Shown piece after piece: positions 11,244-23,017 of a DNA stretch of 64,000 nt (the first letter of the stretch is position 1; the number at the start of each line of letters is the position of its first letter). A program made the translations under genes and the position numbers. Under the pieces are notes generated by a model. The model saw nothing but the letters and a program-made list of their open reading frames with translations, made no database searches and had not been told where the DNA came from. The DNA lies in NCBI GenBank assembly GCA_002749535.1, contig MZZL01000042.1, forward strand, positions 16,998 through 80,997, given 5' to 3'. This DNA is from Apophysomyces variabilis. Lineage: Eukaryota; Mucoromycota; Mucoromycetes; Mucorales; Mucoraceae.

Positions 11244-11460
11244 CACTATGACCACAGGGTCAACTAAAAGTAGTAACATTTACTACTTTTAGTAAATACT
11301 AAAGATGCCCTGTTAGTTATAAAGTAGTAAAAAAGTAGTAACTACTAAATTTGCAGACAGCGATCAAGTAGTTAAAAAGTAGTGATTACTATAATTCATA
11401 GTAGTAGTAAAGTAGTAATAAAGTAGTGATGGTAAAGTACGTTTTATTGGATAAAAGAAC
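11244..11460. repeat. Left terminal and subterminal repeats of E1
   Basis: After the CACTATG end come many short AGTAGT-containing units (AAAGTAGTAA, AAGTAGTGATTACTA), some in inverted pairs such as AAAAGTAGTAA...TTACTACTTTT. The core is the same as in the right array, but the units are more degenerate. Confidence 0.75.
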
Positions 11461-12449
11461 CCATGTAATTACACTAAAAAAACTAGTCCTATATTTTTGT
11501 TTACATTTACTTACCATAACCAGAAAAGAAAAATATGTGCAAACGCATTTTAACAAGGATAATAACCTTATAATGAGAACAACGATTAATAAATAGAGTT
11601 AACGTTGTCAGCCAAAAAGATTTTCAAAGTAAGCCTCATAGATAGCTGCAATACAAGGATCTTATGAAATACAAAAAGATGAGTAACTATAAACCATATG
11701 AAAAGGATCCTTTACCTTATAGCCGTAATGAAAGTGAGAACAGATTCCAAGTCATCTGTACAATAGCGATAAAGCAGTGACAATGCCGTTTACTGTGCAA
11801 AGCTTTATACTAGTATACTAAAAAAAGAGAGTGTTAAACTTTCAATTATAAGCACAGCAATAAGAAGTAAGCAACTCAATTACCTTGGTGAAACTGATTT
11901 TGAGTGCTGAAGCTGTACAGTGTTTTGTTTGGAATGAGGCGCAAAAGTAATAGTGATAGTTGAGTGTACTATAGGAGGTGTAAGAAGACGTTGTAAGAAA
12001 TAAACAAATTACCTATTGACTGACAAAAAGCACTACATAGAATGCCCATTAGCGCCAACACTAATTGCCTGTAGTATAGAGAGGTTAGCATGTACTTCGT
12101 TAGACAATAGTACCTATACAAACAATGTTAGAGTAGAATGAAGGAAAGTAATGACTTGCACCCCAAAAAAAAACTTTAACCGGTATTAGGAGAGACGAAA
12201 AGAAGAACAAAAGAAGAAAAAAAAACGATGGTGGGAACTTTTTACTTGGTTTTTTGAGTCGATCTTGACACAGATTTTTATTGGTTAAATAGTTCTTATA
12301 TCTGACGCAACCTATTTTAAACTGTGGCCGCCTGTAACCTTATAGTTCTGAAATATAAGCAAGTGACTCTTTTACTGTTGGTCATTGCTTTGAGCAGAAA
12401 GTCTAACATATGTTTATCAATAAGCATGCAATCAAGACATCACATTTAC
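11461..12449. other. Non-coding left arm of E1
   Basis: An AT-rich stretch without a convincing coding region. A GTAAGT just after the last clear ORF1 codons (12450) leaves room for a short extra 3' exon of ORF1, but I cannot identify one. Confidence 0.5.
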
Positions 12450-13154
12450 TTACCTGTTACGTTGATTATAAGCATTCTGCCATTTGCGCTTAATCAGACA
12501 ATCTGCCCCCCAGTAGTTCTCGCAAAGGTCCAAAGGGACACCCATCTCTAGCGCCATTGCCTCCATAGTAATATAAGCGGCTTTGCACTTTTCACCTGGC
12601 ACCTTGCTCCAGCTGTGTGTAGTCGCTGAGAAACCACACGCCACTTCTAGTTGCTGTAACACCATTTGCGCCTTCTGTCCCAGATGCAGGTACTGGGATT
12701 GCAAGAATGACACTGGCGACCGAGGGTGCTCATTGCAGATAAGAAACCGTAAGCTTCGAAGGATGGAGCTTTTTCCCTGCTGTCTTTTGTGATCCCTCGC
12801 TTCTAACCAGTGCAGAGTGGACGTATCCAAGTCAACAGGCAAGTGAGACTGTAACAGAATAGGTTGATTCCAAATATCTTTGGGAACCCAGCGGGAAGGG
12901 GGAGTTTCACCACGAACAATTGCCATAGGAGCATTGTTTGGAACACTTATATCACCCAAGATGCTGAACTGTTGGCTGCCAAACTGCTGGCTACCGAACA
13001 TAGACAAAGACTCCACCTGCTGTTCCAACATAACCTTGCGCACTGATGCCTCAACCAAACCAGGAAGCTTCTCATCTATGACCTCGCTCAAGATTCTACG
13101 CAATTCTGCGTTTGCATTTTCTCGCCTTTGGTTGTTGTTGGTAGTTGATGACAT
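12450..13154 (-). CDS. ORF1 accessory protein of CACTA element E1
   Basis: An uninterrupted minus-strand frame starting MSSTTNNNQRRENAN and running about 234 codons. The N-terminal 40 residues are helical-looking and charged. The C-terminal part contains LGQKAQMVLQQLEVACGFSA, WSKVPGEKCKAAYITMEAMA and GVPLDLCENYWGADCLIKR. The last region is shared with ORF1 of E2 (GVPLDLCESNWGATFLITR) and E3 (VPLNQCEGHWASQYLLRK). The gene is divergent from Tnp2. Plant CACTA elements also carry a second DNA-binding protein (TnpA/TnpD pair); a similar role here is inference. The last exon may continue beyond a GTAAGT at 12450. Confidence 0.75.
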   Translation of the reverse strand: MSSTTNNNQRRENANAELRRILSEVIDEKLPGLVEASVRKVMLEQQVESLSMFGSQQFGSQQFSILGDISVPNNAPMAIVRGETPPSRWVPKDIWNQPILLQSHLPVDLDTSTLHWLEARDHKRQQGKSSILRSLRFLICNEHPRSPVSFLQSQYLHLGQKAQMVLQQLEVACGFSATTHSWSKVPGEKCKAAYITMEAMALEMGVPLDLCENYWGADCLIKRKWQNAYNQRNR

Positions 13155-14045
13155 TTTCAATAAAAAAATAAAGTGATGTTAAAAGAGATAATAAATACGT
13201 ACCTTTCAAATCTTACTAGTATTTATATTAGTCGCTAAAAAAAAGCGCGTCTTCATACGACGTGATGTTGATAATCTGTTCCATGAGTCATAATGAACAT
13301 CTTCCTGATTTATAATAGAATGGTCGTGTAGAATCACCATAGTCTTCTTGCAGACTATATATGATAGGTGTAATTGGTGTGTACAGGGACCGATCAACTG
13401 TTACTCAAGGAAAATATTGCATAATGATTGGACAGTTGCCATAAATAGCAGCGCTGAGGTTACTGTTCACTTAGCCAAAACGAAAAATTCAAGCGGTGTT
13501 GATATTGTGAATTTTTGTCAATAAAAAGTTTTTAAAAAAGAAAACTACAACGACTTTGTAAGAATATGCATGTTACCATTAACACGTTCACTTGTCTTAC
13601 CTTTATTATTCAGGAATATATGCGATTTCAATCATTCCATGTGGAAATCAATCCATCATGCTCAACGTGAATCATACTTACCAGCACCAATCATGAACTC
13701 ACCTTTACAATCGCTCTTTTAATATGCATTACACGTTAGCTTCCATGTCGCGTATGAATTCTGACAACAAGGGGAGCCAATCACACTGCGTATACAAGTG
13801 TGTCAATTGATGTACAATTGTACTGTCAGTGAAGCTCTTCAAATTACATACGCGCTATATCTGCATGAACCAATACCTGCAAACCTTCGTATGATTACTC
13901 ACAATAATGACGACCAAGATATTACGATACCATGACAAGATTGGTTGACAGAGAAACCAGTCAACAAGCTATCGACAGAGTGAATAAGATATATAAAGTG
14001 AAAAAAAAAGGATATCCATATTCAATCTTTTTCTATCAACTTACC
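13155..14045. promoter_or_regulatory. Divergent intergenic region of E1
   Basis: About 890 bases between the ATG of ORF1 (minus) and the ATG of Tnp2 (plus), with no supported coding sequence. It must hold promoters for both genes. E2 has the same arrangement (41923-42632) and E3 has a shorter version (55850-56240). Confidence 0.5.
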
Positions 14046-17000
14046 ATGACCCTTCCAACTATTATTACCTGCCATATCTGCCATGTTACCTTTACTGGAC
14101 TCAAGCGTTATAACCGCCATAGAAGAGCTTGCTTTATACAGCATGAAAAGCGAGACATTCGTTTGTTGGAGCTTAACGAAGAGGCTACGGTATAACGATT
14201 GTTAAAATAGTGATCGGAATAGTCATTAATATATTATGGTTAGGAAACCGAGGAACATACCGAAGATGTTGAAGTCCCTGCTGTTGAGAACGATCGAGAG
14301 ATCGATATCCTGGACTTGATCGACTTGCCAGACAGCGTTAATGAAGAACCAGAAGAATATGACCTACTTGATACGCTTTTTGACTTTCCGTCAGACGGTG
14401 ATGAAGTAGTTGGAGAAGCTATGGAAAGCCAGAACCGTAAGCAATGAAAGCATGTTCTGCACTTACTGATATGCAAAATAGTCGACTCTGATCCTATGGA
14501 TCTTTGTTCTGATGAAACGAACGACAGTGCCCATACATTTGAGTACAAGAAACATACTTCTTGGACGTACACGGAATGCATGAGCGTCAAACTTTACATG
14601 GCCGCAGTCAGCTCCAACATCTCTCATAAGGCTTATGACAACATGGTGAAGATCTTCAACGAATTCCTTGAAATCATGCAAAACGGTTAGTGTCATTTCA
14701 TTGTGCATTTCACGTTTCTTACCAACATGTAGATCGGAATCAGCGACACTGCCCTCTGCTCAGTTACCACTTGTCTGACAAGCTGGTAAAAGAGGAATAT
14801 GATGTACAGCCGGAAGTATATGACGTATGTCGTAACGGTTGTATCTTGTACATGAAAGACGAACCTAAGACTGTCTGCAACGAATGCAAAGAAAGCTGAT
14901 ACAAGGAATCTAACAAGCGCCAGGCAAATGGCGAACCCATTTTGCAGCCAGCGCAGACAATGAAGATCCTTCCAATTGCTGGACAGCTGGCTCGCATGCT
15001 TGGTAATGAGGAGACGCGCAAGCTCCTGTCCTACCGCCATAATTTCCAGAACGAGGAAGGGATGTACAGGGACATCTTTGACGGGACAGTATACCAATCG
15101 CTATGCCACGATAAGGACCTGTTCAGAGGAATGCACGACATCGCCCTGACGTTGTACGTCGATGGCTTCCAACCATTTAACACGAGCAAAACTTCTTTGA
15201 CAATGTTGCATCTTGTTGTTCTCAACTTTGATTCCTCTATTCGGTAAGTATCAGATTTGAATTAAGTAATTACGCTAACTTTAAGATCCTTACCATGCAC
15301 AGATATGAGAATCACAATATGCTCCAAATTGGTATCACTCCTGGTCCAAGAAACCCAAGGGACCTGTGGACGTTCCTTGAGCCTACGCTTCGTGAGCTGC
15401 GTCAATTGGAAAATGATGGTATGGTTGTCAAGTTGCTGGATGGTACGCGATTCAGGGCAAGAGTACACCTGCTACTAGCCACTGGTGACATTCCTGCTGC
15501 CGCCAGTCTTTGCAATCATGCCACCTTTTCACATACGTATGGCTGTTGACAATGTTTGATTGAGGGAAAAAAGACAACTGGCATGTACTTCATTCCAAAC
15601 CAACAGCAAACTTTTACCATGCGATCGGTGGAGCAGTACAAACAAGGTGACGAGGTATGTTGCGTTTACTTCACAGATCAGGCATAAGATGCTGACAAGC
15701 TGTCATATCACCTTTGCAATATCAACAGGATAGAGGTATCAGGGCGCCAGTTCCATTTGCACACCTACGATCGTTCACAGGATCTTTGTTCTTTGGGCTC
15801 GATGAGATGCATCTGCTCAGGCATGGATTGGCAAGACTTCTGTGGAACTTGTTGCTCAACGATAAACAAAAGTTTGGTGACAACACGATCACAGAACAAT
15901 ATCCTTTCAAGCTAAAGACAGGTATCACTTTGCGTATGATTGGAGATGCAGTACAGAGCTCTCGCCAGTATATGCCTACTGCATTTCAGGGTAAATGGAA
16001 CAATACAGCAACTGATTCAGGCCATTACCGGGCAGTCGACTGGCTAGACTTCCTTTTGTACGTTGTTCCTACCATCATAGTCGACAGCCTGGAGCAAGAT
16101 GAGACCCGTTTTGCAGTTCTGAAATTGATCCTTGCTTGTCAAATAAGTTTGCAGTGGGAAATCAGTGCAGCAGATCTGAGCACTGTTGAACGGTATGTTA
16201 TTATATAGAAATATATACTGTATCTAATACCTTCTTTTCGTCGTTTAGAAACATTCGTGAATGGCAGTCTTTCCTGTTGGCGCACTACAACAATGGCAAA
16301 GGAACACTTAGACCACCGGTATTTACCATCACGCAACATTACCTTTCGCACATTGCCAGTACATTGCGCAATCTTGGCCCTCTACGTTCCTTTTCCGCAC
16401 GCTGTATGGAACGTACCAACGGTCTGTACAAAAAGATGATCCAATCAATGGCCGCCCCAGGACAAAACGCAAGCAATCTTATTGAGAAGCTGGCAGCTTT
16501 CCGTTTTGTAGAACGTGTGCATCCACAATTGCAACAGTCAGTACCATATGATGAGTTATCCTATCTGTCCCCAACATCAGAATCCACTGAACCACAGATA
16601 TGGAGACCTTACCATAAAGAAATCGACCTGCATTCATTTCTCGGAATAGAGGGCATCACAGGAGATATGCTGCGAAACGCATTAGCCAGTTTCTGGATGA
16701 GTCACCGCAAGTTTGAAGCAAGTATGCCGGTAGACGATGTTATTCCGCAACTACATCCACACTTCCTGTTGGCCGGTCGCGTATGGAAAGATAGCTGCGT
16801 TTATGCCAGTAAACTCCATGACCGCCAACATGGATCAAACAGATGTAACTCGCTTGCTATATATGAGTTCACCAAGATGAGGTAAGATGCCCGGTCGTTT
16901 TATCATACAATGCCTTACACGTTTTCAATCTTCATTTAGTCAGTCTGGACGAGAACATCGTGAAGTGTTTGTTGGTAAAACACAATTTTTTATTTACCAT

Positions 17001-17255
17001 CAACACGACACTGACAAGCAGATTCTGGCTGTTGTGCGTTTCTACCGAAATTTTCAGCAGGAACGCGATCAGTTTCCAGTCCTCATCAAGAACCCGTCTG
17101 ATTCCAGGATGCTGAAGGTTGTTGACGTTGGGGGGTTAAACGAAGCTGCTGGATTGATTCCAAAGGTGACTTCCACTACACAGTTTCATATTGTTTGGCC
17201 GTATGGAAAAACCAACAGAAGGTTCAAGTTCGGCAACCCTAGCTCCCTTAGGTAG
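14046..17255 (+). pseudogene. Tnp2-type transposase of E1, eight exons
   Basis: Proposed exons: 14046-14189, 14244-14436, 14482-14685, 14733-15243, 15303-15654, 15729-16192, 16249-16881, 16940-17255; all introns are GT...AG and keep frame. The product has a C2HC finger (CHICHVTF...HRRAC), an acidic segment, LYVDGFQPF (first catalytic Asp), ATGDIPAAASLCNH, a GC.QC motif, FFGLDEMHLLRHG, DWLDFLLYVVPT, ERTNGLYKKMI and a C-terminal RFKFGNPSSLR. This matches the Tnp2/Transposase_21 superfamily. Two TGA codons (14897, 15547) interrupt it where E2 has Arg in both places. Otherwise open, so it decayed recently. Confidence 0.82.
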
Positions 17256-17769
17256 TCACGACCTTTTTTTTTTCCCCCACTGCCAACTTCTTTCTGGTAT
17301 TGCTTACGTAGTCTTTTCTTTCCTCTTTTTTCTTTTCTTCCTTTTTCTCTATTCCCTTGTTGTTATTTTTTGTTTGACTTATAAATTATTTTAGTAAACC
17401 TTGCCTCATCCTTGTCATACTTCTGCCTTATAAAGTTGTTTCAATTAACTATGTAATGCCCCAATCACATCCCATCACACCAAGCGTCATAGTATCAAAG
17501 GACCATATAGTTATAGTGATTTCATCCCATCCGTTTTAATAAATTCAGTCCTGTTAAGAACGTATTTGCTATTGACCATAATCACCTTCAGAACACTGTC
17601 TAACTTACAAATATATTATACTGAAACCTTTCAGATTCATAGTAAATCCCACTTAACAAGTAGACATTCACAAATACTAGAAGTGTAGACACATTAGCAT
17701 CACCAGAAGTAACTTTTACTTGAAGCGATCAGTTTCTAAAGCAGAATATCAGATATTACTAAAAAAAAA
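17256..17769. other. 3' flank of E1 Tnp2
   Basis: A pyrimidine-rich run (T and C blocks at 17263-17360) follows the Tnp2 stop, then AT-rich non-coding sequence. E2 shows the same pyrimidine-rich stretch after its Tnp2 stop, so it may belong to the 3' UTR. I see no gene here. Confidence 0.45.
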
Positions 17770-18065
17770 TACAATAGCTACCATTAGTGAACTTTTGCCA
17801 CGCTAACGAATTAATCACTATTTTTAGAGCATATTAGCTACTTTAGCACGTTCACTACTTTTAGAGTGGATTTACTACTTTCAGTGTAGCTTTCACTACT
17901 TTTAGAGTAGACTCACTACTTTTAGTACGCACTTCACTACTTTTAGTGAGAAATTCACTACTTTTAGTGATTTTACTACTTTTAGTACAGATTTACTACT
18001 TTTAGTGCGTTTTCACTACTTTTAGTGCGTTTTCACTACTTTTAGTGAGGTCTGTGACCATAGTG
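17770..18065. repeat. Right subterminal repeats and terminus of E1
   Basis: About twelve tandem units with the core TTCACTACTTTTAGTG, spaced 20-25 bases, run up to the terminal ...GACCATAGTG. CACTA.TTTTAGTG is itself a near-palindrome, so each unit could bind a dimer. The unit sequence differs between element families in this window. Confidence 0.8.
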
Positions 18066-18773
18066 CCTATTTACCTTTGGAAGGGGTTTCCCATGCTGGT
18101 GCTAAACTAGTATACCCAATTTCAAGTTTTGACATAAGGTCTGTGCCAATGCTGACCTTATGATCAAATGCCATGCTCATCACTTCAAATAAATGTGTAA
18201 GGGTTTTCCCATTGTACTTAATGTGTAATTGTCCCATTGTACCCCATCTTTTTATGGTTTGTCCTGTATGGGCTAACTGAATGTCACCCTCATCTTTTAT
18301 TTTATTGATGTGCCAGCCTTGTTGGCAACACAGAGAAGGACTGACGGCAGAAAAATTGACACCACTATCTACCAGTGCAAAGGTTTGGCAGTTCTGTATA
18401 GTGATGAGTATTAGAATTTCACCATCAATGGACATAAATTCTTTTAACTTACACTCCATCTGATAAATTTCCTCGTCCTCTGAGAGAATGAGTTCATCCA
18501 CTCTGTTGAGTGTGTGACAGGCAGCATGGGACATGAGATTGCTGTTGCTGTTAGAGGAGTTTCTTCCCTGTTTTTTACCATTACAATTATGTCCGAACGT
18601 GTAGATTTCTCCATAGCTGAAATTGCACAGCTTTGCCTGATTTATGGGCTTACCAGAATTCCATCCATGTTTAAAAAATTTCTTTGGGCCTTGCCCTCTG
18701 AAATGATTGTTTTGTCTCTTTAGTTGCTGTTGTTGCAGGGGTGTTGGCTCTTCTTTAAGTTTGAGAGCTTGTA
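18066..18773 (-). pseudogene. R1 gag C-terminus and aspartic protease
   Basis: The open stretch 18067-18534 contains QTFALVDSGVNFSAVS, the DSG active site of a retropepsin, followed by LCCQQGWHIN and IGTDLMSKLEIGY. Upstream, nearer R2, the degraded end of gag shows a His/Cys-rich region with little left of the knuckle. It is bounded left by E1 and right by the CCAGG target duplication of R2. R2 carries DIG in place of DSG. Confidence 0.75.
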
Positions 18774-18778
18774 CCAGG

Positions 18779-19314
18779 TAAAGAATTAGTAAGAGAAAAC
18801 AGCAGTAAATACTTTGAGACTCTTGGCGGAGGTTTATTCAAAAGTCAATAGATATCTTGATTACAATTGTCTACCAGCAGTATTTATACCCTTTGCATGC
18901 TTAGTTAAATGTCTTAGTAATCAGAAGATGCGTAAGCACTGACTGTTCATGGTAGATTGATGACAATGAATGATTATTCATCTTTTGTCAGAGAAGCTAT
19001 CATATAGCTGAGTCTGAATAGCGGTCATCTAATGTATAAATCAGGGACGCTTATTAATCACTGTGTCTATTGCTAAGATCGTCGTCATCATAATTGTCTT
19101 GTCGCACAATCATGAGATAGGATATGCCGGGGTACCTTAAGATTATAGCAGAGTGTCCTAGTATTTCAGATTATAACAATCCTTAAGTAGATGTCTGGCT
19201 GATGCAGGTTCTTATCTGTGGATATAGTGCTGATGGTATGATAAACTCATATAAAGATCGTTTAGACTTAGTGGAAGAAGTATGTATAATACTTATGTTA
19301 TGTCAAATATGACA
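18779..19314 (-). repeat. 3' LTR of R2
   Basis: 536 bp, nearly identical to the 5' LTR at 28028-28563, with a handful of mostly transition differences (for example tataccc/tatatcc and aatcaga/aattaga). On the minus strand it starts TGTCATATTTGACATAAC and contains AATAAA followed by AGTCTCAAAG, a likely poly(A) signal and cleavage region. The few differences imply a fairly recent insertion. Confidence 0.92.
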
Positions 19315-19328
19315 TTACCCCCCTCCAG
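19315..19328 (-). promoter_or_regulatory. Polypurine tract of R2
   Basis: Minus-strand CTGGAGGGGGGTAA lies directly before the LTR start TGTCA. This is the usual site and composition of the plus-strand primer of an LTR retrotransposon. The same 14 bases occur in the middle of R2 pol at 24657-24670. Confidence 0.8.
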
Positions 19329-19359
19329 GTTGAAAACCGGTGTAAACAACTTAGTTCTT

Positions 19360-19606
19360 TCATAAACGTTTGTTGTGAGGATGAGGTGTTGCAGGTTGAG
19401 TGTGTGAAAGTGGTTTTGAATTCACTGAAGCAGTAGCATTATCAGCTATACTAGTATTCTTACGCTTAGACCTAGTGTTGATGTTAGCTTTGCTGTGAGA
19501 CTCATTTGCTGTGTTGACTTCATAGGTATTTTCTGTTTTTTTTCTAGTCGTGTCCAGTATTGATCAATGAATGCTAGGTCAGTGAATTTGTCAGGTGTTA
19601 GCCAGC
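19360..19606 (-). pseudogene. R2 chromodomain end and pol tail
   Basis: On the minus strand this reads SSSWLTPDKFTDLAFIDQYW or, joined to the other side of H1, ...DDDSWLTPDKF. It is the second half of a chromodomain, followed by a basic, Ser/Thr-rich tail with one apparent frameshift and a TAG. The first half lies at 23368 onward, across H1. Confidence 0.7.
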
Positions 19607-20105
19607 TAGAGCTTGAAATGGGTGGGCCTTAATTGAGATGGGCCTTAAGTGGGCAGGTCTAAGTGGGCCAGGTTAGTATATTGGCCCATGGCCCACTGGG
19701 CTGGGTCAAAGTATAGACCCATGACCCACTGGGCCATTATAGTTGGGCCCAACCTTGGCCCAAAGCCCAGTCAACTAAAGCGATGCTTGACCTGATTCCC
19801 AACAAAACTTATTGCTCAATTGATTTCAAACATTGATCCCAATATTAAATAACTGATTCGTAATGCATGTCATTGCAACGTCATAACAAACGCAAGTTAA
19901 GTGATGTGAAATGCAATTGCATTTATTTGTAACAAGTATAGTTAAGTATATAAAGAGCCTTTAGTGAATAAAAAAAATTGGTTGCAAAAAGCTAAGCAAT
20001 AAAACGAAATAAAGAAACTGACAGTAAGAATTAAAAAGAAAGCAATGATAAAAAACACAGTGACCAGATTAAAGTGTAAAGCAATTAGTGCAATTGAGTG
20101 TGAAT

Positions 20106-22521
20106 TCAGTGTTTCTCTAGCATGCATGCTCGAATGGTCTCAACATTCAGTGACGTTCAGCTTTGTAAGATGAGATTCCTTCTGCTAGAAAAGACACGTT
20201 CAATTGATACACTGGAGCCTATTCTAAAGTCAATATAATTTTGGTAACTATTGATATCAATGATACCTGAAATTGCCAAAAAGTCACGAGCAATCCAAGA
20301 GAGTACTGGATATACTGCTTGTCTGTCATGCCATCACAACAATGGATCGCTTGTTCTTTCTTTGCCTTTTTCCAAGTAGTCATCAAGTTCAGTTGCTTTA
20401 CTTTTCTTCTTTAGTGCTGTGCTGTTGACGTCGCCGTATATATGTTCAAAAAACTCATCAAGATCAGCATTGGTACTAGTATTTGCCTCATGTAAGCCTT
20501 CACTTGATGCTGTCATCAGTTCTTCATCGTCATACAAGATGAAAGGCTTGTAAACATCATACACTTCTTGGCATTTTTCTTTGCAGAAATCAATCCATTC
20601 ATCACCCCATTCATGTTTTTGATAGTAATCAGTTTTCAATCGTGGATCAAGAACTAATATACAGAGTAAACATACAAGTCATTGGAAAAGTCAAATAGTT
20701 TTAACCTACTTGTAGTGACAGAACAGATTGGTGAAAGGTCGGTTTTGCAATAGTATTTTCTTAGTTTTTGAAAGCATGTTTCAGCGGCAGTAGCAAGTTC
20801 GTATGAAGATGATGTATATCTGTCCAGCTTATCCATCATGAGATTATAGGCAGGGATGATGGCACTGATCGTTGGATATTTTGATGCAGACAAAAACGAC
20901 GTCGTTGTTCGAAAAATCTTTTACAGAACAAAATAAGTAAGCAATAACCATGAAGACATATAATATACTTACAGAAAATAAGTTTAAAAATTCAGACAAC
21001 AGGTCCCATTCATGATCACTTAGTTCAAACATACTCATCGCCTTTCTATCAGCAGCCACTAAAAGCATCAATGGAATTCTCAATTTGATTGCATTGTTAA
21101 TCATATCTGTGGTAGAGTTCCATCATGTTCTGCAGTCAAGTGTTGGTTGGATAGGCGGACAGTTTTCCGTGGTGTTGATATAGGTTTGAAGTTGTTCATA
21201 ACGTTTAACTGACATGTGGATAGATCGAATCAAAGACTGAAGCTATAATGTGAACTTGTTACTATAATTTAAGCTGAATAAAAACGAAATTTACCTTTTA
21301 AACTGTATCTCTGATACCACCAAGTCTAAGGAAAAGTGCAGGTTCATCTTTATCTTCAGCTGTTGGTAGTACATTCAATGTTTTCAGAGCATCTTGCACG
21401 CCAAGGTTTATAATATGCACAATACAATGGTTATGTTGATTTGCTGCATTGAACTGTATACTGAGCTTTTCCCATTATTCTTCAAGGACCATCATCATCA
21501 TATCATTGTTGGTGGCATTGTCAGTAGTGATAGCCAGGATCTACAATGTTTTTAGAAACGATATTGTACTTAATATCAATTTACCTTTGTAGCAATATTC
21601 AAGTCATGCATCGAGTCCATGAATACTTTCGCCAAATTTTCACCCATATGTGCGCCAACCATTGGAATAAAATCCAGCAAGACGTCCTGAAGTTCCCAGT
21701 TTTGTTGACAAAGTGACCTGTTACTCCCAGAAAAGAATGATAGTTTGGTGAGGTCCAGACATCAAGCGTGATTGATATTTTTGCATCCAGATCCTAGATG
21801 AAATTTGATACTATGGCTCATTAAAAGAAATAAACTTACATTCAGTCTCTTTTTCAACAGTACCCGACCTTCCTCAAAGTTCTGAATAATGTCGTTACAA
21901 ATAGTTTTCCCAGAGACAATAGCAGCAGCAGGTTGCAACGTTTGAACAAGATTACAGAAGTGTACAGATTCAACCTCAGAGAATGGCTGGTCATTGGCAA
22001 CAACCCACTCAGCAAGCTTTTTACAGAAGTCATTTTGGTCAAATGGTCTTTGTAGTGAACTAATATAAAAACTGGTAAGTCTATTATTAAACCTATCTGC
22101 AATCCAACCTACCTGCCAAAGTACTTGTCAAGGCCTTTCACAGGCTCTCCCTTCACAACACTATACTCACTATAATGCTTTGTTTGTAAATGTAGTAGTG
22201 ATTGTTTTGTACTGCCATCATGACACTTGACAAAGAAATCTTTGTTTTTACTAATTGCTTTTGTAAGAACCCAAGAGTATGCTAGTAATCGTAAGTATAC
22301 CTCTCATATAAAATGCATTTGGCACGTTTGGTTTCATTTGTCCATTCGGCTTTTCTAAAAAACTTCCAGACAATGCTTGTTGTTTGTCTTTGTCTTTTTA
22401 CAGCGCTTGTTGACGTAGAGGATTCAGAAAGAGTAGTGTTGTGCATGTCATCAGTTAGAGTGCTTGCATGTCTTTTTAATGAGGCTGCATCGTTTGTTGA
22501 ACTGACTTCATCAAATGACAT
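20106..22521 (-). pseudogene. hAT transposase of H1
   Basis: Starts MSFDEVSSTNDAASLKRHAS; a BED-like finger region follows (TSIVWKFFRKAEWTNETKRAKC). Further on are the DDE-core pieces TTDNATNND and HCIVHIINLGVQDAL, then SASKYPTISAIIPAYNLMMDKL, the KLRKYYCKTDLSPICSVT block, and the C-terminal hAT dimerisation region (SSVSIERVFSSRRN...ETIRACMLEKH). It is split by several introns and by stops (an EE*WEK stop, a stop after NLILQS). Homologous block by block to H2. It would cut and paste H1 and its deleted relatives. Confidence 0.8.
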
Positions 22522-22562
22522 CTTAGCAGTTATGTTCAAGGAAAAGTGAAAAGAGAGAGAGA

Positions 22563-22973
22563 AAAAAAAAGAAAACTAAAACCAAAATGAATATAAAAAG
22601 AAAATGAAAAGAAAGAAGAGAAAGACCACTGTATCTTTGCTGTAACCTGAAAGCAAAGAAAAGAAAAAAGGAAAAGACTACTGTGTCTTCACCAATACTT
22701 GCAGAGGAAAACGAGAAGATAAAGGATGATGGTAAGAGAAACNNNNNNNNNNNNNNNNNNNNNNNNNNNNNNNNNNNNNNNNNNNNNNNNNNNAAAAAAA
22801 AGAAAACTAAAACCAAAATGAATATAAAAAGAAAATGAAAAGAAAGAAGAGAAAGACCACTGTATCTTTGCTGTAACCTGAAAGCAAAGAAAAGAAAAAA
22901 GGAAAAGACTACTGTGTCTTCACCAATACTTGCAGAGGAAAATGAGAAGATAAAGGATGATGGTAAGAGAAAC
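22563..22973. repeat. Duplicated 180-bp segment around a 51-N gap
   Basis: 22563-22742 is repeated at 22794-22973 with one visible difference (C at 22712, T at 22943), and 51 N lie between. It is purine-rich on the plus strand, in the 5' leader of H1. Either a real tandem repeat that broke assembly or two unmerged copies of one segment. Confidence 0.8.
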
Positions 22974-23017
22974 CAGAGTGAAACGCCATATATAAGTAAA
23001 AATTTTCTCACAGTCAC

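Larger units (their letters stand above)
11244..18065 (+). mobile_element. CACTA element E1 (complete)
   Basis: A 6822-bp element bounded by CACTATGACCACAGGGTCAA on the left and, read inward from the right, CACTATGGTCACAGACCTCA. Both ends lead into arrays of AGTAGT / CACTACTTTTAGTG repeats. It encodes ORF1 on the minus strand and an eight-exon Tnp2 on the plus strand, divergently. It splits R1 between protease and reverse transcriptase. The flanking triplets (CTT left, CCT right) are not a clean 3-bp duplication, so boundary mutation or loss is likely. It is of the same family as E2. Confidence 0.92.

Noticed and set aside
14693..15097. 134-codon minus-strand frame
   Set aside because: Antisense of exon 4 of the E1 transposase, whose plus-strand reading is conserved in E2.
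17800..18060. CRISPR-like direct repeats with even spacing
   Set aside because: The spacers are not unique and the units diverge. The array ends at a CACTA terminus in a eukaryotic element.
11244..18065. Clean 3-bp target duplication for E1
   Set aside because: Flanking triplets are CTT and CCT, so no exact duplication. The boundaries rest on the terminal repeats and on R1 being continuous across the element.
22523..23017. 164-codon minus-strand frame spanning the N gap
   Set aside because: It reads purine-rich low-complexity sequence and the N run itself. It is the same segment twice and not a protein.
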